Positions 1 to 14,592 of a DNA stretch of 64,000 nt are shown here, piece after piece; positions within the stretch are counted from its first letter, which is position 1, and the number at the start of each line of letters is the position of its first letter. The notes under the pieces were generated by a model, which ran no database searches, was not told where the DNA came from, and was given only the letters and a program-made list of their open reading frames with translations. The translations under genes were made by a program, and so were the position numbers. This stretch comes from Pagrus major (Eukaryota; Chordata; Actinopteri; Spariformes; Sparidae), in assembly GCF_040436345.1 (NCBI RefSeq), contig NC_133224.1, positions 12,671,703-12,735,702 on the forward strand, in the 5' to 3' direction.

Positions 1-640
1 TTCTCCTTTCTAAAAACACTTAGTCAAACTGCTCATATGTTAACAAATATATAATTCCTGAAAGTGAACACACAGTGAAACACACACACACACACACACC
101 CTAAAGGCACATTCCTCTCAGCACAAAACTCCAGCACACACTGCTGCTACACATGACTTGTGACACGTGCTATTCAGAGGCAGATCAGGGAGGAAGCCTT
201 ACTCTAACAGTGTCACAACTACCAAGAGATAATCATATATGTGCGTGTTTATGGGTGGATTTAATTGCTCACTGGCTAGTACTTAGCCAGGAGTTCCTGA
301 TTCACAGCTGGTACCAGTGCCAGTTATTCTCTTGGTCAAGGATTTTGAGATGTTCTACAGTGACTTCAAAGGCTGAGCTTGGGGTTTGGGTTCAATTATC
401 TTCAAATGTAAAAATCAAGAAATATAAAGCCTTCACAACCCTGCATGCATCAGGGCTGCTGCACGCCCCAATGCGCACGATGGTGCCGAGGCCGGTTCGT
501 CCTTGCTATATATCATCAAAGTAACTTTCTCTATTAAGTGGTGCTAGAGAAAACAGACTAATTAAACATTACGTTTAGAGACGTCAAGGATAGACCACAC
601 CATGACTTTTCTGTAAATGACTATAATGATTGTCAGACAA
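1..640. other. Non-coding stretch with short CA repeat
   Basis: No exon with plausible protein similarity and splice sites was seen. A short (CA)n run lies at about 81-98. The 123-codon reading frame at 153-524 has no recognisable domain and is of a length expected by chance. A weak partial copy of the repeat unit described at 640-3330 may begin near 533. Confidence 0.5.
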
Positions 641-3330
641 AGCTTACTTCCAGTAGGTGGCGCAATGACTATACCTCCTAATTGACATGTAGAAGTGTTT
701 TGCGTGGGACTTTGATCAAATGTGAAATTTTGGAAAGATTGGACCATTTACACAGGACTTCTAACAACTTCCTGTTTAATGGCGAGTGATTCCTTGCGTC
801 CAATGAGAACTCAGAATCTTCACCATATATCGTCATTAAGGCCTTAAGAATTTTCTGATCAGATGTGAGGTGGATTTGTTCAATCTGCTAGCAGGAGTAC
901 ATAGGCAAAGTAGTAAGAGAAAAAAGCATGTTATTTCCATTTCAGTTGCCATTAAGTGGTGCTGCGACTCGAAGTTCAGGTCGGGACCCTTATCGAATCA
1001 GTAAAGTCTGGTGCAAATTCGACCATGTATAGCGGAGTTACATCAACTTCCTGTTTCGAGGTGAATCACTGACCTTCGCCATGGCGCCACGGCCACACCA
1101 TTCAACGAGAACTCACGATCTTCACAGTACAGCAGTCTGAAGTGTTTTCTCAGCATGTCCGAGGTGGCTGTGGCTAATTCGGACATCACTGTTCAAAAAA
1201 TGGCATTTCCTGCTGCCACTAGGGGACGCTCTGACTGTACGCAACAATGGGACTCTTATCTAACATGTGAAGTTTGGTGCAGAGTAGGGCTGCCCGATAA
1301 ATCGAATTTTCATCGTCATCGCGATATGAACATGTGCGATAAACACATCGCAAAAGACTGCCTGACACGCGATGAATAAGAAAAATCATTTTGTTTACAT
1401 GCACCATGAGCATGCTAACATTAAGCCTATCAGACGGAGCCCTGTTTACAAAGGCCAATCAGATGAAGCCCCAGCTAGCCATTAGCTACCCTGACAAAAT
1501 TAATCGGCATCAGTTTGGTGGTGATTGCCAAGTTATGATGGCTGAGGGAGGAGAAAAAAGCGATGAAAATGGTCGACGAAGGCCTTGTGGTGAAAAGAAA
1601 CAGCACTTCTGCTATATGAACTTATTTTGGATTCAGGAGAGACAACGTTGTAACGTGGGCTGGTGAAGGGGAAGGTGATGGTCCACTTTAGTGCGGTTGC
1701 TCCGGTTACTCAAGAGACGGCAGGCAACATGTGGGGGTTTCCGCACGGCACTTTTATTCATAACACTGACCATACCATGCCAGGTCTCTACGGCACTAAT
1801 GTTACAGGCATACATGCAAATGAACACAGGCCGAGGTTCTTCTACCAACACTTCACAAAATAAAGACAAAATAAAAAGGGAAGTCTTCGCTCTGTTAGCG
1901 GTATCCTTTCTCATGAGGAGCGGAAGTACACCTGCTCTTCTTCATCGTACAGGTTACATTACCCACTAAACAAAAGGAGGCGCCACCTAGTGCCACTACA
2001 TTAAATAACTGACTGTTACAACGTGTTACAATGACAGGTACTGTGTGAGCACATCAGCACATCTGGGAATGTGGTAACATGTCATCGTACACGTCTGAAA
2101 CCTAACAAAGTTAACATGCTGGTTTTCTTGGCCAAGAACTTGTGTTAAGGGAATAACTAAGGTTGTAACTTGCCCTAACGGGTAGATATTTTTTCCTGAT
2201 TTTATTTTCTCTTGATTTAGTGGACTGGCCCTACTCTATTTCAGTTTTGTCCCTCATACTATAGATCTCTGCACCTTGTTAGGCAGAGTCAAGGGCCTTG
2301 ATGATTGTGATGAGAGACATTACAGTTAATTTAAAGTGCCATGTTTAATTTATATTTATTTAATTATTTAAGTTGTTTCCCCCTGGATGTTTTATTTATT
2401 TCAACTCTGCATGGTAAGAGATGTTTTGGTTGAGTTTACAAGAAAATAGTTTAAAGGGAGCAGGGGAAATTAAACTTTAATTTCATATAGTTATAATGTC
2501 TTATTTAAATTAATGTTCTGCTTAATTGGTTGGGTATTCATGTGCAGTTTGTTCAATAAAAGCATGTTCGAAATAATTTATTTAATTCTTCACTATTCAG
2601 TGGACATTGGCTATTCAATGTTTGGGGTCTATGTTAGCAGTGTACCTATTAATGCGGAAACACTATTATTAACTGTATAGTTAATAATATGCAAACTTCA
2701 ATATTTGTTTATTTATCGCAAGTTATATCGTCATGGCAATATTGAACAGTGTTATCGCACATCGCAGATTTTCCTCATATCGTGCAGGCCTAGTGCAGAG
2801 CCAATCATGTACAGTCGAAGTACAACAACTTCCAGTTTTATGGCAAATCAGTGATATTTGGCACGCTGCCACAGCCGCACCGTTCAATGAAAACTCAAGG
2901 TGCTAAGATTGGCCAGTGAAAATTTGAAGTCAATTGGGTGAAAGCTATAGAAGGGGTCTGTCAAAATACAATCTGTGCAAATTGCCACAAATTAGCAAAT
3001 TAATTCAAAATGGCTGACTTCCAGTTGGGGTTTAGGTTTAGTTTTTTGCAGATGTAGTTGCGATATTTCATGCATTTACATCAAACATGTATGGCTGTAT
3101 AGAATAATGTAATTTACTGTTGCCACTAGATGGCGCTATGACTGTAACAGAATATTGGCATGTCAATGTCTCCAGGCTGGGACTCTTATCAAACAAGTCT
3201 GGTGTACAGTGGGGTAATAGCAATTTCCTTTTTCATGGCAACACGCCACATTTTCACCACGACTGACGCGTGTGTTAAGTTTGGTGAGTTTTCGAGTATG
3301 TTAAAAAATGTGTTTGTATTAGCAGAAGAA
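640..3330 (+). repeat. Diverged ~300-bp repeat array with 'CCACTAGRTGGCGC'-type core
   Basis: At least four diverged copies of one unit occur in the same orientation. Their cores are at 651-663, 949-964, 1216-1230 and 3123-3137. Each copy continues with a block resembling 'gggactcttatcaaa', then 'caacttcctgttt', then a 'gccacggccacaccattcaa' block. The spacing is about 300 and 266 bp for the first three. The third copy is split by the transposon at 1285-2792, and its second half resumes at 2793. With the insert removed, the last spacing is about 390 bp. The repeat family is not named here, and no protein is encoded. The core resembles the CTCF consensus (inference). Confidence 0.7.
1285..2792. 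mobile_element. hAT-type DNA transposon, degenerate, with exact 8-bp TSD
   Basis: The 1508-bp insert starts TAGGGCTGC and ends GCAGGCCTA, which is TAGGCCTGC on the other strand, so the termini form an imperfect inverted repeat. The octamer GTGCAGAG is duplicated exactly on both sides (1277-1284 and 2793-2800). Eight-base duplications and TAGGG-type ends are characteristic of the hAT superfamily. The interior around 1530-1660 (+ strand) contains a decayed frame resembling the N-terminal BED-finger region of ZBED/hAT proteins, broken by stops and frameshifts. No intact transposase remains, so this copy is non-autonomous. The insert interrupts an older repeat unit, which gives the relative order of events. 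Confidence 0.85.
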
Positions 3331-6031
3331 GACAAATAATAACTCCTTCAGTTTCAGTAGGGTTCTCGCAGGGTTCATGCTCAGGCCCTGAATATAGCAC
3401 CAGCCACGTCTTGGGTTGGAATTTGGGTCGTGAATGTGGTAGTACCAGTCCAGTTCGTAAAGACCAGGGTGTGGGCTGGGTTCAGATCTCAAGTCTAACT
3501 GAGGATCAACTCACCAACATCTGTATGGAGTGAGGAAATACTCATGAGCCCCTGCTCTCATTTCCACAGGCCAAAGAGGGTCACAAAGCGTTCCATTTGG
3601 GAACATTCAATTAAAGTGGACAGGTGCTGTTATGAAGGTGATGAGGACCAATTAGACCAATGTGCTACTGCTGATGGTGCTGATCATAAAGAGGTTTGGT
3701 GCGTGTTGCTACGTATCTCACAACGCCACAGGGCTGCACAACAAGAGTCTGTAGGTTAACACGGTTGGGCTCAGCTGTACACAAGCAGGCAGATAACAGC
3801 TTGAGAAACAGCACTGATCAGACCTCTCCTCATGTGACCTGTGGCAGTAATCTGAGCCATCAGGCTATTCCACCATCATCCATTCCTATTAGTCCCTGAG
3901 AATTAATGCCTGTGCTGAAGGGGTTCTCACGGGAAGTAGACTGTGGGTTCATTAATGCTCAAAGTTAGATAAGAATACGGATATGGATGAAGCCCTGGAT
4001 CTGCACTCTGCGTTCATTTCATCCGTATTTGTGCGAGCTTAAGAATAACTATGAAATGGCGCAGTACCACGGGAATCGTGGGGGCGGTGTGGCCAATAGT
4101 TTAAGTGGGATGACCATAGGACATGACGAGGTGGCGGACATCCAAAAGTACTGGAAATGTATTTCATATCATTCTAACATTGTGATTGGTTTTAAGAAAT
4201 ACAAACAAGCCAAAGCATTTTATTTTATTTTTTTGCCATACTAGGATGATAATGGGTTCAGCCAGACTTTTCTAAGAATTAAAGTGTGGAGAAGACTAAC
4301 CCTAACCCTGGGAACTGAACACAAACCCAGTTACTAATCTCATCTAATGCAACGCCATAACTTTTTGATGACAAACAGGCCTCAGATGTTGATAAATACA
4401 TGATAACATTTTATTTTTCTAGAATTGAAAGACGGCAAACTGGCCTGTAACGTCATTATACAACTGAAATTGTCTCTCAGGGTGTGTTCATGCCAAGCCT
4501 ATTCTGAGGGGTTTATTTAAACCCGAGCGCACCACTCCTGCGGTTTGATTGGGTAAACAATGGTGGCACTACACAATCACACAAAGACACCTGTAAATAC
4601 AGATCTTTTATTTGTTTTTCTCAAAGAAAGAAGCAGATCTAATAAAACACGATCTTAACTGAGGGCTGAGGTCACGGGGTAACCTGTCTGTTAACATTAT
4701 ATTGTGTAGTTAGGATCGGGATGGATCAGGAAAAACAGACAGGAAAGTAATGGTCAGGAATCTAAAGTTCATTCCCGTGTCCCCCTTCAAACTGAAACCA
4801 ATAAAAAGTAACAATCCTAAAACACAAATCCTTGACCTAACAAGACGACCAATCACCAAAGCAAACTGTTTACTTTTGTTCACAGGGCGTGGACCACATG
4901 GATGGAACATCCAATTGAAGTACTACTGCCCTTAAAGTGACACACTCTTCATGTGAACCACCACTGTATCAGTGGTCATTCAGAGATTCCCTCTATTTGG
5001 GCTGATGCCCACGTCTTCAAAATCAAGTTCTAGTCAGACAGCTATATTGAAATCCCACTGAATCTCTCTCTGTACACACACCTGGTACTGTTTTTAGGGA
5101 CAATGCGTCCCTACATGAGGAGGCTAGCTGTCATCACAAACATGTAAAGAATTTTCTGCCCATCCTCTCATACATCCAGCTAACATTTTCAAGAGTTAAA
5201 AGGTCAAACTTTTAGTAGGCATCACCAAGTAGAGAGACAAAGTCCCAGACAAACGATGTTTGTCTCTTTTGCTTGCAGTTTACAGCAGTGTGCTAATTCA
5301 TTTCTCCTGTCTCGACTCCCTGACGAACTGCAGCACTCTCATTAACAGCTCAGGCAGTGCTGCAGAGCATTCATGGGCCTCCTCATTAAAACCAAGGGCC
5401 ATCCATATTTTCTGTTCTCAGGGCTAGATCTGAGTGCTAGAATATCTCAATTTCTAATTTAGATAGGAGATTTCCTCTCCCATAGCCTAACCTGTGTGCT
5501 CTGTGCAAGAGTAACTGCTATGCTGCTATCACACAGTGTCGGGACAAGAGCAAGAACTGAAAAGCCTCATTCAAGATAGTTACCCCCACTGATACAATAT
5601 CCTTGTCGTCACACCAGATAATAATGCTAATTGGCTAAAATATGTTCATATCATGCATTTGTGCCGACTAGAAAACAACTGCAACCAGATACAAAGAAAC
5701 AGTATATAGCTAATGTTTAATTAGCTAAATAGAGTGAATTACAGTTCATATCAGTATCAACCATCATGGTGGCTATGGAGCCATTTTGCCATTGGTTTGT
5801 TGACATTTCTACTGACATTTCTACCCTAACTCAGATTTAAAAGTTAATTTTTAAAAGTTCATGTTTATCCATTTAGTGTGCTCTAATAAGTATAACGTAA
5901 TGCAGTTGTGAATGCTAAATTTAAGTATTTAGGTGTGCTAAGGAGGCTATATATACTGTAGTTTAGAACCTTTACGTGATGAGAGCTCAACAATTCAAAA
6001 TTCTGGTTGAGTTTATACTTCAAATTCATTC
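3331..6031. other. Gene-free stretch
   Basis: No exon with conserved protein content was recognised. The reading frames here (up to 85 codons) are short and featureless. AT-rich intergenic sequence; no clear terminal repeats were found by eye. Confidence 0.5.
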
Positions 6032-6039
6032 TCTAAGGT

Positions 6040-6980
6040 AGGGCTTGGCAATATGACCTTAAAATAATATTGTGATATTCAGGCTAATGACCGAATCACT
6101 GTGATGTTGTGCTAGCAATAGTCACTTGTGGTAGACGACTGGTGGTTGATTTGCATTACAGAACTACGCAACATCTGCAAACTTGTTTATTTCTGTCATT
6201 TTACTGTAACTCTAATGTTCAAAGATATATATTCAAACAGGGTGGTCTGACCTATGTGACGTTCATACTGTGCTGGCGTCTTTGAAACCTTACCAGAGGT
6301 TGGACAAACTGTTTTGGGTAAAATTAAGAAGACTTTTTTCTTTGTCTGTGACCCAAGAGCTAAATTAGGTTTCCAACCTAACATTAATGAAAGTGTTGTT
6401 ATTAATGAACAATAAATTATCAAAAATGTATTTCAGATCAATGAGATATTTACATTTTCAAATAACACCATGAAAAAGAAAATGGAACTGTATGTCAGAT
6501 AGTATGTGAGGCAGGGGATCTATCGGCAAGTTATTGTAAAAAAAACATTGCGATTGGTTCTATATGGTGATGAACAATATATATATGTTGATATTTTGAA
6601 TCTCCTCAAAAGCACTTTGTAAATGCTAGGACTGAGCCACAAAATCAAATATCACTTTATTTTTTACCAAATACCTCAATATAAATATTGTGACAATACT
6701 GTAGGGTTGGTCATTGGTATTTTCACATAATATGAACACAGTGAGATTTTTGATAAATAATCATCAGTATCATGGATATAATGACTAAGTGGGTGAAGGC
6801 AAATATTAGAACAAGTAGAACCGTCTGGTAAGTCCAAAAAATGACATCACTTTCCTGTAATGCAGCCTTCAAAACCTGGATATGACAATACTTACGCCAT
6901 ATAATGATAGCCACGATCAAAGATGATTTATAGTCTCATACCAGGATGACGATCTAATACCAATATACTGCCCAGCCTTA
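6040..6980. mobile_element. hAT-type non-autonomous element with TAGGGCTGGGC-like ends
   Basis: The left end reads (T)AGGGCTTGGCAATAT, and the right end on the opposite strand reads TAAGGCTGGGCAGTAT. These are imperfect inverted termini of the kind common in fish hAT elements. The flanks TCTAAGGT (6032-6039) and TCTGAGGT (6981-6988) match at 7 of 8 bases, which suggests an aged target duplication. The roughly 940-bp interior is AT-rich and has no transposase frame. A second internal segment near 6700 ('gtagggttggtcattggtatt') could be another nested end. Confidence 0.65.
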
Positions 6981-6988
6981 TCTGAGGT

Positions 6989-10340
<3,352 letters not shown>

Positions 10341-10349
10341 CCGTTTTGG

Positions 10350-10388
10350 CCAATGAGATTTGGCTGCGACATTGTCACCATGACGTCA
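10350..10388 (+). promoter_or_regulatory. CCAAT box and full CRE of the zcchc4 promoter
   Basis: A CCAAT pentamer is at 10350-10354. A perfect palindromic cAMP response element TGACGTCA is at 10381-10388, 118 bp before the zcchc4 start codon. No TATA box is obvious. CCAAT plus CRE close to the start site is a common arrangement in vertebrate housekeeping promoters. Use of these sites is inferred from position only. Confidence 0.55.
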
Positions 10389-10505
10389 AATTTACGCGAC
10401 TGGAAACGGCATGTGTAAATCCATGCGTGGCTTCCACTTGTCTGGCTCTCCTCTCGTGTTGAACAGTTTAGAGTAGAGTTAATTATTTGTGTAATTCCCA
10501 GTGAC

Positions 10506-13500
10506 ATGGATGTGACCGAGGCTATCGACGACAGTTTTGGAATAGATGTTATATTTCCAGACGGCGATAAAACTGCGCCATGTTGTCCGCACGGTAAGTC
10601 TAAAATCTACAGAACTCCATTAGGAAATACTCTATATTTCAAAGTAACTTTGCCTTTTAAGAAAACGTACGTACACACTTTGGACAATATGTTACTATAC
10701 GAATGAGTAATGTATTTTAATCAATTCGGCATATGGAAATACACAAAAAACTCGCATACCAATAAAAATATAAACTAAAATGGCTTTACCCTCCAAGCTG
10801 TCATGGGTTATGTAGCTAATGTTTAGCCATGCTGAAGCTAAACACACCCTGCCTCTTTACTAGTGAGTGTTTGTGTTAGCATTTAGTATTATATATTTGG
10901 CTTTAGGTTCACACCTAACGGAATAATAATACATGTCACGTGTGTTTTATCAGGGCCAACTTTGCTGTTTGAGAAAGTTGGCAAAGGAGGTGAGAAAGGA
11001 AGGAGGTTTTATGCCTGCTCAGCCTGCAGAGACAGAAAAGACTGCAAGTTTTTTCAGTGGGAAGATGAAAAGGTATGTTCACTGGAGTTCTGATCGTCAC
11101 TTATGTAACAACACGCCTGATACATTACTGATCCAATGGACTCTTTCATTTGAATTCATTTGCTGTGAAGGTGTCTGAAGCCAGGCATTTGGCCAGAGAA
11201 GCAGAGAACAAGTCAAACAGACCTCAGTTCACCCACCAGCAGTACTGTAGCAGGTAAGACTCAAACTGCAGCTCATCATGGCCTCCACCGAACAAGAGGC
11301 TTGCTTATGATAGCTCTGATCCAGGATGTGTACTATGTAGCATGCTCCTACATGGCTTGTAATGGGTTGTAATGTCAAATTGACATGGCCAAATTCAGAA
11401 ACCACATACAAAAAGTGAGCATTTGAACCAGCACTCTCTCAAAGATCTTTAACTTGTCCCTCAGGTTCAGAAAGTTTGCCTCACTGCCACTGCACGAGAA
11501 GAAGTTCTGTCAGGACTGTCAGGTTCTCCTCCTCCCGGGAGAGCATGGGGCCGACTCCAGTCACACATCCATGGCCGTCACGGCAGCTCAGCTGAGGAGA
11601 CCCAGTGTGCTGCTGCGTCCTCTGGACAACAAGAAGAGCAACGCCCAGTACCTGTTCACCGACCACAGCTCCAACTTTCTGCTCGACACCCTGGCTGCTC
11701 TGGGATACAGGAAGGTGCTGTGTGTGGGCACACCCAGGTGAGGGACGAACAGTATATAGGTTTGATGATTGCAGATATGCTGACATTCTGTCTTAAAGGG
11801 TCAATACACCAAAATGTTCTCTCTCTATACCACTAGACTACATCTATCATGAGATTTTGATGTTTATTGTAAGTTCAGCGATGCTCTCACTGACCGGAGC
11901 AGCCTGCCAGCCTTCAGTGTTGATTGGCTGTTGCTTGTAAAGCGTAACCAATCAAATAGTGCTGTGGGTGGGCCATGGAGCGACACTAGAGGGTGTAGCA
12001 GTATATAATCATTGATTGTATTTATTATAGTATACTGAAATACAGGATAGTATTAGTAGTATACTGTATAGTATTATAAAATGAACTACAATCTGGTTTC
12101 CTTTCAACAATCAATATTTTTATGAGACTTGACTTTATTGTCTCTTTTGTATATTCACTATTGCTCTTTAATAAAGCGAAAGTATTTCTTATTCGATTAA
12201 CAGATGGAATAATCAGTAGAACTCATTACTATAATAATTGATAGCTGTAACGATAACCCTAACAAAGACTGACCTCTTAGCATCTGTGACTGACTTGCAG
12301 CATCCCTGGTTATTGGTGTCAGTACTATTCAATTATTGATGTTCAAGCAGCGATGGATAATACAATTCCATGAGAGAAAGAGATTGAGGTTATAAATTCA
12401 TTGATTAAGGAACATATTAGTGTGTGGACGCAATCCCAGTCTGTCATACAAGCTGGATCATTTCTCAGCATTTCTCCAAGCGCAGTGCTTTCACATAGGG
12501 GTGTCACCATTCTCCAAATCCTTGATTCGATTTGATTTTAATGTCAAGATTCAATTCAATTCTTGATTTCTTTTTATTCCTTTTTTTCTTTTAACACATT
12601 TTAGATGCCATTTTTAGACTAGTCTAGTCTAGGATCATTGATTCTATGCCATGGTAACTCATTTAATTTTTAATTCTTATTTCAAATGATGGTCTACATG
12701 GTGTAGTGAGTGATATAATCTCCATTATTCGTTTGTAATATACCTAAGGTCTTATTGTCAAATTTAAATAATTTATTAACAATATAAATGTAACAATAAC
12801 TTGTTTCACCAGTCAATTGAAAAATTAACTGTAAACAAAAGAAGAGAAGTCATAGAGGGTACCTGCCATCTAGTGACTTTAGTGTGCACTCTACTACTAC
12901 TTCCCTCGGTACTTCTGCCAAATTTTCACTTCTGTGAGCTTCATAGGTGGAGCGAGTTTGGAGTCTGGAGTCTGGAGGTCCAGCAGTCTGTCGTTAAGGC
13001 CACTAAATCTGCACTGCTCAGTCCTCCAATAACTTTTTCCTTCACATTATCACACATAGAGTGCAACACCTGTGTGGTATGATGCCACCTGCTTGGCATT
13101 TCGTAGTGTGGTTCCAGTGCGCTAATTAAATGCTTATATCCAGGGTTTTCCACTGCAGAATAAGGTCGCATGTCCGATGCTACACATACCCCTATAGAGC
13201 TAGTTATTGCTTTAGTGCGAGTTGAATTTTGTGGAAGGTTAGCTCTAAGTGAGAACGACAGAGTTAGCTGTGTTAATGGTGTATTCCTCAGTTAAGTCTA
13301 CTTCTTTATGATGATATCTGACTTACAACGACTACTTTCACAGTAGTTATAGAGCACCTAGACCTGCTTTATCATCAAAAAGACAGAAAATCTAACTTTG
13401 TACAGTATTGGTCTTTTAATTAAATAGTCAAGTTAGACTATTGTCAGAACTTTCGACTCCTGCCAATAGTCACAAAATGGTCACAAGATTTTTTTTTTTA

Positions 13501-14496
13501 TTATTTTTTATTAAATGTTGAATCATTAATATTGTTGCTGTTTGTGCCAGACTCCAGGAGCTCATCAAGCTGCGAAATCTGGAGCAGAAACACGAGCCAA
13601 TGAAGAGTCTGCTGCTGGACATTGACTTCAGGTTAGTTTATGTAATTTGTTCTGCTTTGATTTAATGTTGAATATAGATAAAAGACATAAAGATCACAGA
13701 CATCATCATTAGAGAGTCCACATCACTGTCTGTGGAGTATGACTGCTATGTCATGGAATGTTGTGATGGCAGATCTCCAGGTGGTTCGGCCACATCTGGT
13801 TCTCGGGTGGTTTCAGGAAGCGTATGGCGGGGTACAGGGGCTCAGTGAACTGGTGATGAGCCCTGTCAAACACCTGTGTCACAGCTGCAGAGAACCTCTG
13901 CAGAACAACCATTGTGTCCGCATCATAAAACATCAGCTGGCCCTTGTCATAATTCACCCACACTCCAACCGTTCCTAGTGGCGTTTGCCCGACGCTCTGG
14001 CACGCTACATGCCGGTCGTTGTGCCAAGCGGAAAGACGGCCGTTGCGAAGCTCCACGCACCACGAGTTTCTGTTTCGGCCCAGTTTGGCACCCTTGTCCC
14101 GGCCCTTCCTCTCCAGGCTGCCGTACGTGACACCCACGGCCCAGGAGGAGCAGCAGCGGACGTCGACCTCCCAGTAACTCTGAGCAGTTGGGACAGGAGA
14201 GCAGCCCAGAGCGCAGGACACCTTATCAAACTGAAGAGGATGCTCCGGGGCTGAGCGAGCAGAGCCTGAGAAGAACACGCCCCGCCCCTCTGAGGTCACT
14301 GTGATCTGGCCGTGGCAAGTCTGCTTGTCAATCACCATCGGGCAAGAATCTGAAATTAAACAGAGAATTAATTGATTTACTGAAGACATCTGACCTGTAG
14401 CCACACAGCCGTATTACTATAAACATATGTATGTATATATATATATATATGTATGTATATGTATATGTGTGTGTGTGTGTATGTATGTATATATAT

Positions 14497-14592
<96 letters not shown>

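Noticed and set aside
13739..14254. Plus-strand frames of 79-89 codons
   Set aside because: They are antisense shadows of the B30.2 exon of the nested gene.
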